Below, one piece after another: positions 45,541 through 56,429 of a stretch of DNA of 64,000 bases. The notes beneath the pieces were generated by a model. It was not told the origin of the DNA, did no database searches, and was given only the letters and a program-made list of their open reading frames with translations. Made by a program: the position numbers and the translations under genes. This DNA is from Apodemus sylvaticus (lineage: Eukaryota; Chordata; Mammalia; Rodentia; Muridae), in contig NC_067472.1 in assembly GCF_947179515.1 (NCBI RefSeq), forward strand, positions 108,860,506 to 108,924,505. The letters run 5' to 3'. Position 1 is the stretch's first letter. Each line of letters begins with the position of its first letter.

Positions 45541-45880
45541 AAAACATGTTATTAAATTACTTCCTAAGTATGTTTATAGCCATTGATTAGTGGGGTATGG
45601 GGTATTCTCAATCTTGTCCAAAGAAGCCTTGTCCTGCTCTGGGCTGTAAACACAGAGACTTATAACTAGTCAAAGTACTCACAAGAAGTAACTGTTGGGT
45701 GCTCATTCTGAAAAGGGACATCCATATCAACCCTAACCACAAGGCTCAGAGACGATCAAAGATGTGGCACTAAGAATTTAAGAGGCAGATGATAGAAAGG
45801 AATGCTGTAAAATGCTGTCTTCTGGACACGACATGAGCATTGCACTCATGGATTCACTGCAGCTCTGATCAAGACCAGCA

Positions 45881-46020
45881 ACACACACACAGACACACAC
45901 ACAGACACACACACACAGACACAGACACACACAGACACACACACACACACAGACACACACACACACACAGACACACACACACAGACACACACACACACAA
46001 GAGAGAGAGAGAGACAGAGA
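45881..46020. repeat. (CA)n with AGAC interruptions, then GA tract
   Basis: A 140-bp CA array regularly broken by AGACAC, followed by GAGAGA. It generates the Cys/Val and Thr/His open frames on both strands. Confidence 0.97.
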
Positions 46021-47124
46021 CATGGACAGACATGAAGGAGGGGGATATTCTGGGGATATTCCTCAAAAGGGTGACATGAGAGTTGGATATGTGCAAAATA
46101 CACTGTATGTACATATGGAGTTGTTAAAGAACAAATAAAAGATAATAGAAAATAGTAACAATTCATCTATTTAAGGTCTGCTTAAATTCTTTACAACCAC
46201 TTGAATCTTTTAGGTGACATAAAACTTGGGGTTTGGGAAGATTTTTGAAAAACTATCTACCTTCTCAATTTCAAAAAAGAACACAACTCAACTATTTAAA
46301 TGTAGTAGTATTTAAATGTAGTAGTGCCCTAGTTTTTAAATTCCTCCTAGAGGTAGATGCGGCAGCTTTGTTCTTCAATAATGGATAGTCTCCCTCATAT
46401 TCAATCAAGGCAATAACTGATACTAGAGAAGTATAAAAATTTTAAATGAGCATTTCTTGAGAATTTAATTTTAAATTTTGTTTTTATAACAACAAAAGGT
46501 TTAATGTTCCCTTTTCTTTGGTCTTGAACTTACTTTTGTCATGATCAGTACACACAGTTTAGAAAGTATTGGAATTAAAAAATATATGCCAATTTTTTCC
46601 CAAAAGATATTTGGGGTAAGTTAAAAAGTGAAATAATTGTAATAGAAATCAGCAAACCCCTCCCCAGGGGCCTTTACAGTTGGTTAGAAGCTTAGGAATT
46701 TACATTTTGATTCTGCAGTCCCTCTCCTGAGACCTGAAAATCAGTAAATTTGTGAGAACATCATCATTTAATGGAAAAGTAAATAATAAAAGTGTAACAG
46801 TATTTTTCTAGTTACATCTCTCCCATGATTAGGCTCCTGACCCATCTACCAGAATGTTTCTCAACAGGCCAAGTCTACCCTGTGCAAGCTGACAACCCAT
46901 GTTTTTCACAAGTCTCCCCAGCTCTGCTAATCTGCTACTCACTAAGGCAGATTTCACTCCTCACTCCCATCCCTTGATGCCACTATCATTTTGATTACAA
47001 ATTTTACTGGTTTACACTTTGCAAAAACGCTCTCAAGTATAGTGACTCTATCTCCCCAGTAGTTGTTACTGTAAACCTTTCCTTGCCTTGGAAATAATAA
47101 GTCTTCTTTTGTTTGGTTGCTCTT
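46021..47124. other. intronic sequence, nothing recognised
   Basis: AT-rich with no exon or recent transposon identified. Confidence 0.4.
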
Positions 47125-47232
47125 GTTTGAGACAGGTCCTATTATTCAGTCCAAGCTGGCACTGAACTCTCAAAATTCCACACACAGCCTCCAAAGTGAT
47201 GAGATCAGAGGTATACATCAAGCATGCCCAAC
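47125..47232 (-). repeat. old B1 relic
   Basis: TTGTTTGAGACAGGTCCTATTATTCAGTCC...AAGCTGGCACTGAACTC on the plus strand. Confidence 0.55.
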
Positions 47233-48487
47233 AGATATGGTGTTTGCTTCCTGTCTTCCTCTGATTCCAAATTACTACAAGTTCTTAAAGTTAAATCTGA
47301 TTATACTAGTAAAATTTAAAAATCTTCAATGACTCTCCTCCAAAAAAGGAAACTTTCCTATTCATTCCCCATGGAGCTTTTCTCTACAGCTCTCTGAAGA
47401 TTTTCTTCTTACCTACATGTCCCTGAGCTGTACAAATACAAATACAAATTTCCACCCAACCTTTAAAATTTGCCCTAAATATCTTTCATTTTTGAAATGT
47501 TATCACCCCTCCCCCAACTTATTTCCCTCCTATATAGTACTACAACACTTTATCTACATATTATTATATAAAATGTCTCACTTTCATATGTAATTACATG
47601 GTGTTTTTGTATTTTTTTTGTAATTATGTTTTTAAATATCCTCCCTCTCACAGTGAACTACGAAATTTTCCAGAACAGGAATCATGTTTTATTCATGTCT
47701 GCATCTCCAGTGCCTAGTTAAAACAGGTGCTCCCACTGATGAATGAGCACTAATGATGATGCCAGGCTTCCTCGGCATCAGCTGGGAGGGCACACATCCT
47801 TATCAGCAGCACACAAAGAGCAAAGCGCTCAGAGACTTATTCAGGCTGCTACTTAGTACCTAAAATGGATACTGAAATAGGTATCTAAAATGGGTCAAAT
47901 AATTTTGGTCTGTTCCAAGCACCAATGCAAATGGTAAAAGCTGAGTTTCCAGTTTAGGGTTATGCTCTCTGAGATTAGCTGCCAATAGTATCCACTTTTT
48001 AAAAATGGTAATTCTGGCATTGTCACACAAGGATACATTGTATAAACAAAAATGTTAACATTCAAGTGTATCTTATTGAAATCTTCCATAAATACACAGG
48101 CAGTGAAGCTGAAATTTACTTTGGAAGCTTTGAAATATAAGCAAAGGTTTGTTACTTAAAAGATATTTGCTATTGGTGTAAAAGAATTGGTGTTAAAGAA
48201 TTCTGGTTAAAACAGTTCAAATCACAAGGGAAACTGCCTCTTACTGGCAATTCTATGTAGAATACTATGGAATGGGTAGCAATTGTTGTTTATTTATTGA
48301 TTTGAGGCAAAGGTTTATATATCCTAGGCTGGCCTCAAATTTCTTAAGTAGTTGAGGCTTGTTGTAGATAAGGTATTTTGCAATAATTTTGTTTCTGGAT
48401 CTAAAGAATTCATTTTAATATAATCCATGTTTTCCTCCTTTTTTCTGCCTTCCACAGCCATGAAACCATTTGCAGCAAGGCTTAAAA

Positions 48488-48522
48488 ATTGCTTCTTAGC
48501 TTTTTGGCTATATCAAGTGTAG
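48488..48522 (+). pseudogene. truncated U2 snRNA pseudogene (5' end only)
   Basis: ATTGCTTCTTAGCTTTTTGG followed by CTATATCAAGTGTAG aligns to the first 36 nt of U2 snRNA with about five substitutions and one deletion, after which similarity stops. It lacks the Sm site and the rest of the RNA, so it is a 3'-truncated retropseudogene fragment, not a functional gene. The match includes the U2 5' stem region. Confidence 0.75.
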
Positions 48523-49106
48523 CAAAGTGTATACCAACCAACATTTAAAATAAAACCAAAGAACAAGGACAGTTTCTAAAATAAGTCACAAAACCAGGTG
48601 AAAGGCCTGCATACTGTGAGAGGAGAGCAGCAGAAAACACTCAGCACTAAAAACCGTTTTCGTGCCAAATTCTGGGAAGATGAGAGCCATATAAGGGAAG
48701 TCCTGGGCTTGGAGTAGATGTTTAAGATAACAAAAGAACATCCAATACACATCAATCAAGATGCCTACAAAAACAGCTTTTAGGGGTGGGGGGAGTGAAA
48801 TTACAAAGGTGGCTCTTCAGAGGTCCCTTTCTCTCGCATGTGGAGTTTTCTGAAACCCTCAAGTTGCTATAGATTAACATAAAATGGTCCCTGAATGTAG
48901 GACCGTTTATTCTTTCTGAAGAACTAGGTTTCGCAGTTAGAAAGAATACAGGAGTTTTTTTGCTCTTCAGCTGGAGAACTGAATCTGCATGAGACCAATC
49001 AGCATCCTTTCTAATGCCCCAGCCTCCATGTCACCCTCTACATCAGCTCAGTGCAGGCACACTGACAGGGAGTGAAACACAGGCAGCTTTACAGTGGCCC
49101 TAAAAC
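48523..49106. other. intronic sequence, nothing recognised
   Basis: No recent repeat. It includes a G-rich GGGGTGGGGGGAG run near 48785. Confidence 0.4.
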
Positions 49107-51338
49107 AGGCACTGTCAACAAAAGGGATCAAAGGGGAGGGGAAGGACACTTCATACTCAAAGGAAAACTCCAAGAGGAAGTCTCAATTCTGAACATTGAT
49201 GCTCCAAATGCACGGGCACCCATGTACATAAAAGAAACTCTACTAAAACTCAAAACACACACTGAACCTCACACATTAATAGTGAGAAACTTCAACACCC
49301 CACTCTCACCAATAGACAGGTCATTGAAACAGAAATTAAACAGAGACACACTGAAACTAACAGAAGTTATGAACCAAATGGATTTACCAGATATCTCCAG
49401 AACATTTTACCCCAAAACAAGAGACTACACGTTCTTCTGAGCACCTCATGGAACCTTCTCCAAAACTGATCATATAACTGGACACAAAACAAGCCTCAAC
49501 AGATACAAGAAGATTGAAATGATCACATGCATTCTATCAGAGCACCATGGACTAAGGCTGGACTTCAATAACAATAACAACAGAACACCCACATACTCAT
49601 GGAAACTGAACAACTCTCTACTCAATGATAACTTGGTCAGGGAAGAAATAAAGAAAGAAGTTAAAGACTTCCAAGAATTCAGTGAAAATGAAGACAGAGC
49701 ATACCCAAATTTATGGGACACAATGAAAGCAGTGTTAAGAGGACAATTCATAGCACACAGTGCCATCATAAAGAAACTGGAGAGATCCCATACTAGCCAC
49801 TTAACAGCACACTGGAGAGCTCTAGAACAGAAAGACGCAAACTCACTCAAGAGTAGTAGACGGCAGGAAATAATTAAACTCAGGGCTGAAATCAACCAAT
49901 GAGAAACAAAGAAAATGATACAAAAAAAATTTAACAAAACCACAGCTGGTTCTTTGGGAAAAATCAACAAGATAGATAAACCCTTAGCCAAACTAACTAA
50001 AGGGCACAAGAGAGTTCCCAAATTAACAAAATCAGAAATGAAAAGGGAGACATAAAAGCAGAAACTGAGGAAATTAAAAATAAAATCATCAGATATTACT
50101 ACAAAAGCCTATAATCAACAAAACTGGAAAGTCTACATGAAGTGGATGATTTTCTAGACAGACATCAGGTACTAAAGTAAAATCAAGATCAAGTAAACTG
50201 GCTAAACAGTACCATAACCCATAAGAAAATAGAAGTAGTCATTAAAAACCTCCCAACCAAAAAAAAAGCCCAGGACCAGATGGTTTTAGAGCAGAATTCT
50301 ACAGAATGGCTAAGATCAAAAACTCAGGTAACAGCAGATGCTGACAAGGATGTGGAAAAAGAGGAACATTCCTCCACTGTTGGTGGGACTGCCAATTGGT
50401 ACAATCACTCTGGAAATCAATCTGGTAGCTCCTCAGGAAATTGAAAATAGTTCTACCTGGAAACCCAGCTATACCACTTTTGGGCATATACCCAAAAGAT
50501 GCTCCACCATGCCTTAGAGGCACATGCTCCACTATGTTCATAGCAGCCTTGTTTGTAATACCTAAAACCTGGAAACAACCCAGATGTCCCTTAACCAAAG
50601 AATGGATACAGAAAATGTGGTTCATTTACACAGTGGGATACTATTTAGCTATTAAAGATAAGAATAGCATACATTGCAGGCAAATGGATAGAACTAGAGG
50701 ATATCATCCTGAGTGAGGTAACCCAGACCTGAACGGACACGTGTATGTACTCATTGATAAGTGGGTATTAGCCAAAAAGTACAAAATATCTAGGTTATAA
50801 CCCACAGACCTTTAACAAGGAAGGCCCAAGTGAGGATGCTTTAATCCCACATAGAAAGGGGGAACAAAATAATCATGGGAAGCAGAGGCAGGGAGAGACC
50901 TAGGTGGGAGAGGGGAGAGGAAAAGGGGAACAGAATCAGGTACTGGGGGGGGGGGAGCGGGGGGCAGAAGAGAAGCCAAGAGGGCCAGCAGAATGAATGG
51001 AAATATGCAGCTTCTGGGAGTAGGAAGGGGCGGACCCTCTAGAAAGTCCCAGAAACCTGAGATAAGAGACTCCCAGGTCTCAATGCGGTGACCTTAGCCA
51101 AATTGTCCAACAGTGGGGAAAGGGAACTCAAACAGTCCACCTCCAGCAGATAGACGGGGCCATGCAGAGGGATGGAAAGACTAACAGTCCCAACTAACCC
51201 AGGCCTCTGGGAGCTCGCAGAGACTGAGCCACCACCCAGGCAGCATACATGGGCGGGGCCAAGGCACTGGGCACATACATAGCAGAAGACTGCCCAGTTC
51301 GGCCTGAGAGATGTGCCTAACTTACTTAAGAGACTTGA
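49107..51338 (+). mobile_element. old rodent L1, internally deleted, first part
   Basis: Begins in the ORF2 endonuclease region (frame 49072-49440 includes EEVSILNIDAPNARAPMYIK and LNRDTLKLTEVMNQ). It continues in shifted frames to about 50310 (AQDQMVLEQNSTE), where an internal deletion joins directly to the ORF2 C-terminal region (AATGGCTAAGATCAAAAACTC, CCCAGCTATACCACTTTTGG). A purine-rich 3' UTR with a G run at 50945-50961 follows. The reverse transcriptase core is missing. A younger L1 interrupts the 3' UTR, and the 3' UTR resumes at 52128. Confidence 0.88.
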
Positions 51339-52127
51339 ATGGCTAAGATAAAAAAATCAGGAGACAGCAGGTGTTGGAGAGGGTGCGGAGAAAGAGGAAC
51401 ACTCCTCCACTGCTGGTGGGGTTGCAAATTGGTACAACCACTCTGGAAAGCAGTCTGGCGGTTCCTCCGAAAACTGGGCACCTCACTTCCAGAAGATCCT
51501 GCTATACCACTCCTGGGCATATACCCAGAAGACTCCCCACCATGTAATAAGGATACATGTTCTACTATGTTCATAGCAGCCCTATTTATAATTGCCAGAT
51601 GCTGGAAAGAACCCAGGTATCCCTCAACAGAAGAGTGGATGCAAAAAATGTGGTATATCTACACAATGGAGTACTATTCAGCCATTAGAAACAACGAATT
51701 CATGAAATTCTTAGGCAAATGGATGGAGCTAGAGAATATCATACTCAGTGAGGTAACCCAGACTCAAAAGGTGAATCATGGTATGCACTCACTAATAAGT
51801 GGATATTAACCTAGAAAACTGGAATACCCAAAACATAATCCACACATCAAATGAGGTACAAGAAGAAAGGAGGAGTGGCCCCTGGTTCTGGAAAGACTCA
51901 GTGAAACAGTATTCAGCAAAACCAGAACAGGGAAGTGGGAAGGGGTGGATGGGAGGACAGGGGAAGAGAAGGGGGCTTATGGGACTTTCGGGGAGTGGGG
52001 GGGCTAGAAAAGGGGAAATCATTTGAAATGTAAATAAATTTATATCGAATAAAAAAAATTAAAAAAAAAAGAAAAAAAAGAAAACCCACATTCCTCATAA
52101 CTACTACAAAAAAAAAAAAAAAAAAAA
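51339..52127 (+). mobile_element. young 5'-truncated L1 nested in older L1, with extra 3' sequence
   Basis: Starts ATGGCTAAGATAAAAAAATC. The frame 51339-51809 is an intact 156-codon ORF2 C-terminus, including CWRGCGERGTLLHCWWGC, the cysteine-rich end. The 3' UTR ends in AATAAAAAAAATTAAAAA at about 52048-52070. Then come about 30 bp of non-L1 text (AACCCACATTCCTCATAACT, ACTAC) and a second, 20-base poly(A). AAGAGACTTGA flanks the whole insert (51328-51338 and 52128-52138). Confidence 0.9.
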
Positions 52128-52300
52128 AAGAGACTTGAGGTCCCAAGGAAGGGGAATGTTAGTGTGGGGGTGGGGGTGGGATACCCTCTTGGGGCGAGGG
52201 GGAAGGGGAGTGGGATGAAGAACTGGAAGGGGGACGGGGAATGGCTGGAATATAAATAAATAAAACAATTAAAAGAAACAAAACAAAACAAAACAGAAAT
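52128..52300 (+). mobile_element. old rodent L1, second part (3' UTR end)
   Basis: AGAGACTTGAGGTCCCAAGG...GGGGGTGGGATACCCTCTTGG...GAAGAACTGGAAGGGGG...TATAAATAAATAAAAC with an A-rich (AAAAC)n tail. It continues the L1 that breaks off at 51338. Confidence 0.85.
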
Positions 52301-52357
52301 TGCTAGGTGTTTCCTTCACCAAGTGAGCGACTGTTAACTGTACTGCTCTAAACCAAC

Positions 52358-52431
52358 CTGGTCTCACCTGTCTGCTTAGGAGCTGGGGGCAGGGCTGGTT
52401 TCACCTGTCTGCTTAGGAGCTGGGGGTCAGG
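52358..52431. repeat. 37-bp tandem duplication
   Basis: TCACCTGTCTGCTTAGGAGC then TGGGGG, present at about 52364 and again at about 52401. Confidence 0.92.
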
Positions 52432-52532
52432 GGTCTCACTCTGTAGACCAGGTTGGCCTTGAACTCAGAAATCTGCCTGCCTCTGCCTCCCAAGTGCTGG
52501 GATTACAGGCGTGCGCTACCACCGCCCGGCTG
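52432..52532 (-). repeat. B1 SINE, 3'-truncated
   Basis: CTCACTCTGTAGACCAGGTTGGCC...GGGATTACAGGCGTGCGCTACCACCGCCCGGC on the plus strand. Only the 5' two-thirds of the antisense B1 is present. Confidence 0.93.
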
Positions 52533-52767
52533 ACAGTCAATACTGATACATGCCCAAAGTAGATTCCGGTCACTTTCAGTTTTCTTTTTTCTTCTCTCTC
52601 TCTCCTTTTTTTAAATCTTGCGCTTGTAGAAGGTATAAAGTGTAGCCTCATCGCTTCAACAGGCCAGGTGCTTTAAGGAAAGACTGCTTTCTGGAACCTA
52701 AAAGTTCTTCTAAACCATCACTGCCAGTGAGTTTTATGGGTGGAGGCATAGCCCAAGTTTAATCCTT

Positions 52768-53062
52768 AGGACTCACATGAAAGGAGAAAACCAACTCCTA
52801 ACTCCTATAACCTGTCCTCAGATATCTGTGTGTGTGTGTGTGGTGTACACACATGGAAGGACTCACATGAAAGGAGAAAACCAACTCCTAACTCTTATAA
52901 CCTGTCCTCAGATATCCGTGTGTGTGTGTGAGTGAGTGAGTGAGTGTGTGTGTGTGTGTGTTGTACACACATGGAAGGATTCACATAGAAGAAGAAAAAC
53001 AACTCTGAACTCCTATAACCTGTCCTTAGACTTGTGTGTGTGTATACATGTGTAAACACATA
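52768..53062. repeat. ~90-118-bp tandem triplication of a B3 tail with TG tracts
   Basis: Three copies start at 52768, 52858 and 52976 with AGGA(C/T)TCACAT(G/A). Each runs through ACCAACTCCTAACTCCTATA (or a close variant) and CCTGTCC, then a TG tract and GTACACACATGG. The copies differ mainly in TG length (about 12 to 45 bp). Confidence 0.92.
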
Positions 53063-53169
53063 AAGACATACACAATAAATGTCATAAAATACTTATTCTT
53101 TAACATGTATTTATATTTTACTTGGAACAGAATTTGAGACTCGGGAAAAATTTAATTTTAATCATACAA

Positions 53170-53460
53170 TTAAGTACAACTTTCAGCAATGACCCTGTTT
53201 GTTCCAAGAGCAGATGTGCCAGCCACTCCTTCCAACTGGATTAGAAAGGACATTCCAGTAAAGGAACACGAGGCTCTAACCTTATCAGACAGCAAAGAGC
53301 CTGACGAGCACAAGAAGCCAAGAGCAGGCCTGTGCGAGGCAGGGGCGAGGTCGGGGAGGCAGCAGGCCCGAGGGGCCCTCTCTGTGCTCCAAGACAAGGC
53401 ACGGATGGCCTTGTTACTCCAAACATCCCGTTTGTTTGAAATACCTAACACTGCATTTTT
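53170..53460. other. CpG-containing segment with overlapping open frames, origin unknown
   Basis: A 290-bp GC-rich patch with about ten CpGs (ACACGAGGC, GACGAGC, GTGCGAGGCAGGGGCGAGG, CCCGAGG) in an AT-rich intron. Open frames overlap on the plus strand (53189-53620, 143 residues) and minus strand (53170-53451, 93 residues). Neither shows a domain I recognise, and the plus frame runs into hydrophobic AT-rich sequence after about residue 85. I do not know what it is: an old retrocopy, a decayed repeat or a regulatory element are all possible. Confidence 0.35.
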
Positions 53461-53999
53461 TCTCTTAGTTTTCTCTTCTCACATATCTGGCCTCTGTCTC
53501 TGCCTCTTTCTACATGTTACTTTTTCTACCTGTTTATTAACTCTTACTGTTCACCAAGGCTTAGTCCTAAGCCTTCACCTTCTCTGCAATATCGACACTC
53601 ACTTAGGGCTCCGAGCATAGACTACTACCACTGCGCCTTGTCCCCAGCCCTAGACTTTCTTCTTGTCTCACTCTGTCCCCACACGATCTTTCTCAGGCAA
53701 CAATTTCACTAACTACCTACAACTCAAAATCCTACACTCTGTCAGGCCATTTCTCTATGGTCCACTTACATATATCTGTCCACTTAACTATTTCCCTTAA
53801 CAAAAGCTGAACTCATTCCTCCACCAGGGTCAGAGTTTGTCTTCAGGGTTCTCCAACCCTTCCAGGTCAATACTAATATCTTCTTTAATAACACCATGAA
53901 CTCCTATTCACAGTGCCCTTTAAAATATGAAATTACATACATATAGAGTTCAGTGATCATTTAATGCCCATTTCTGAGATTTCAAATTTTGTGACATTG

Positions 54000-54198
54000 A
54001 ATTTTTAAAAATTTTATCTTATGTATATGGGTATTGTGCATGCATATATGTCTGTGCATCATGGGTATGCATGGTATTGAGGAAGTCAGATATAGGGCAT
54101 TGGATCCCCTGAAACTGCTGCTATGTAAGTACTGAGAATTGAACCGGGTCCTCTGGAAAAACAGCTAGTGTTCTTACACTGAGTCATCTCTCCAGCCC
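54000..54198 (-). repeat. B3 SINE
   Basis: TTTTATCTTATGTATATGGGTATTGTGC...GGGCATTGGATCCCCTGAAACTGC...CTGAGTCATCTCTCCAGCCCCC on the plus strand. Confidence 0.85.
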
Positions 54199-54631
54199 CC
54201 ACCACAGTTTTTTGTTTTATACTTAATAGATTTCACTACTTATTGTTCATTATAGTATCCCTCAGTCCCTGGTTATTTGTCAAATAAACAAGATAACTTT
54301 CTATGAAATATGCTAATCTCTCTTAAGCGAATTTTGAAAGAGCACTGACTAGGATGATGGCAGGGGAATAAGCTGGTAAAGCCAATTACTAAAACCTTCT
54401 GCTCCTGTATGAAACAGCTGTTCTCATAAGCATTAGAAGACAACAGGATTGTCTAAACAGTCAACAGGCTGTTTCTGACTTGGCTTTTTCCCATCATCAC
54501 TTAGCTATCATTCCAAGACAGTCACGTCTTGTTCCTTACATTTGCTCTTTTCCTTTGCCCAGAGCCCCTTCTCATGGTCCTGACATCTCTGCCTTCCATT
54601 TTAGGACATAAGAAAGTGGTAAGACAGCCAG

Positions 54632-55200
54632 CATCTTTGCTCCTGTGACTGAGCAGACAGATCCAGCCAGCTACACAGGGATCACCCGAATAGAAGATCG
54701 CTTGGGACAGGCCGACACTCAGGAGCTGGGCAGCGCCACAGCTGTCTGTGCATCTACCCTGACAGGGGGCATCTACCCTGCAGGGAGTCATCCAACCCCC
54801 ACATCCTCCCACCCCATTAGAGGGATTCCTGTGTTTAGAGGTGAGGTGCTGCCATCTTTATTCCTGTGACTGAGCAGACAGGTCCAGCTAGCTATGCAGA
54901 GATCACCCACGTAGAAAATCACTTGGGACATGGCCCACCAGGGCTCCACCTGCACCCAGGAGCTGGGCAGTGCTGCCACAGCCATCTGTGCACCTAGCAT
55001 GCTAGGGGATATCTGTTTTGCATTCAGTCATGCAATCAGAGGCAAGGCCACCATCTTCACTCCTGCGCCTGAGCGGGCTGCTGCAGCCAGGAACACAGAG
55101 AACACCTGAGTGTAAGATCATTTGGGACTCAGTCTGCCAGGGCCCCACCTGCACCCAGGAGCTGGGCAGCCCCAAAGCAATCTGTGCCAGGGGAAAGCAG
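54632..55200 (+). promoter_or_regulatory. three tandem L1 5' UTR monomers
   Basis: The repeating landmarks are CATCTTT(G/A)(C/T)TCCTGTGACTGAGC, CAGGAGCTGGGCAG and (A/C)(C/A)C(A/C)CAGC(T/C)(G/A)TCTGTGC, at about 54632, 54853 and 55052. The third monomer is shorter and more diverged (CTCCTGCGCCTGAGCGGGC). In active L1s such monomers carry the pol II promoter. Activity here is not implied. Confidence 0.85.
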
Positions 55201-55294
55201 GTCACCTAGGGATGCTGAGATAGGCTTGCATGCACACAGGAGGGACAAGCACCAGCCAGTGACAGCAGGACCATCTAACACCAGAGATAACCAG

Positions 55295-56398
55295 ATGGCA
55301 AAAGGCAAAGGCAGGAACGTTACCAACAGAAATCAAGGCAATATGGCACCATCCGAACCCAATTCTACCACAACAGCAAGTCCTACACACCAGAAAAGCA
55401 AGATTTGGATTTAAAATCATACCTCATGATGCTGATGGAGGGCTTCAAGAAGGACATAAATATTCCCCTTAAAGAAATACAGGAGAACACAAGTAAACAG
55501 GGAGAAGCCTTTAAAGAACTAAAGGAAAACACAACAAAACGAGAAGGAATTGAACAAAATCATCCAGGATCTAAAAATGGAAGTAGAAACAATAAAGAAA
55601 TCACAAAGGGAAACAACTCTGGACTTAGAAAACCTAGGAAAGAAGTTGGGAGTCATGGATGCAAGCATCAACAACAGAATACAAGAGATAGAAGAGAAAA
55701 ATCTCAAATGTAGAAGATACTATAGAAAGCATTGATAGAACAGTCAAAGAAAATGAAAAATGCAAAAAGCTCCTGACCCAAAACATCCAGGAAATCCAGG
55801 ACAAAATGAGAAGACTAAACCTAAGGATTATAGGTATAGAAGAGAGTGAAGATTTCCAACTTAAAGGGCCAGTAAATGTCTTCAACCAAAGTATAAAAGA
55901 AAACTTCCCTAACCTAAAGAAAGCGATGCCCATGAACAAACAAGAAGCCTACAGAACTCCAAATAGTTTGGACCAGAAAAGAAATTCCTCCCATCACATA
56001 ATAATTAAAACACCAAATGTACTAAACAAAGAAAGAATATTAACAGCAGTAAGGGAAAAAGGTCAAGTAACATATAAAGGTAGACCTATCAGAATTACAA
56101 TGGATTTCTTACCAGAAACTAAGAAAGCCAGAAGAGCCTGGGCAGATGTCATACAGACCCTAAGGGAACACAAATGCCAACCCAGACTGCTAGATCCAGC
56201 AAATCTCTCAACTATCATAGATGGAGAAACCAAGGTATTCCATAACAAAAACAAATTTACACAGTATCTTTCCACAAATCTAGCCCTTCAAAAAAATGAA
56301 TGGAAAATACCAACAAAAAGAGGTAAACAACACACTAGAAAAAGAAAGAAATTAATCTTCTTTCAACAAACCCAAAAGAAGATAACCACACAAACATA
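55295..56398 (+). pseudogene. L1 ORF1 remnant
   Basis: ATGGCAAAAGGCAAAGG at 55295 matches the usual L1 ORF1 start. The frame shifts near 55400 and 55550 (coiled-coil region, with IQDLKMEVETIKKSQ in another frame) and again near 55720. The C-terminal part from 55806 is open to a stop at 56397-56399. It is an RNA-binding chaperone remnant, not translatable as a whole. Confidence 0.85.
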
Positions 56399-56429
56399 AA
56401 AATTACATCAAAAATAGCAGGAAGCAACA

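Noticed and set aside
45778..46166. Cys/Val-rich and Thr/His-rich open frames, also near 12272-12602, 15214-15556, 32586-32867 and 59935-60280
   Set aside because: Direct translations of CA/TG microsatellites with no conserved context.
49519..50021. Open frames of 127 and 183 residues that looked gene-like
   Set aside because: The plus frame is L1 ORF2 sequence after the endonuclease, and the minus frame is its complement. Both are retrotransposon remnants.
51339..51809. 156-residue open frame with a cysteine-rich region
   Set aside because: C-terminus of L1 ORF2 in a 5'-truncated insertion, not a host gene.
53189..53620. 143-residue open frame as a new gene
   Set aside because: No recognisable domain, an abrupt change of composition after about residue 85, and no splice or poly(A) signals tied to it. 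Kept only as a finding.
55806..56399. 197-residue open frame
   Set aside because: Conserved C-terminal half of L1 ORF1 in an inactive copy.
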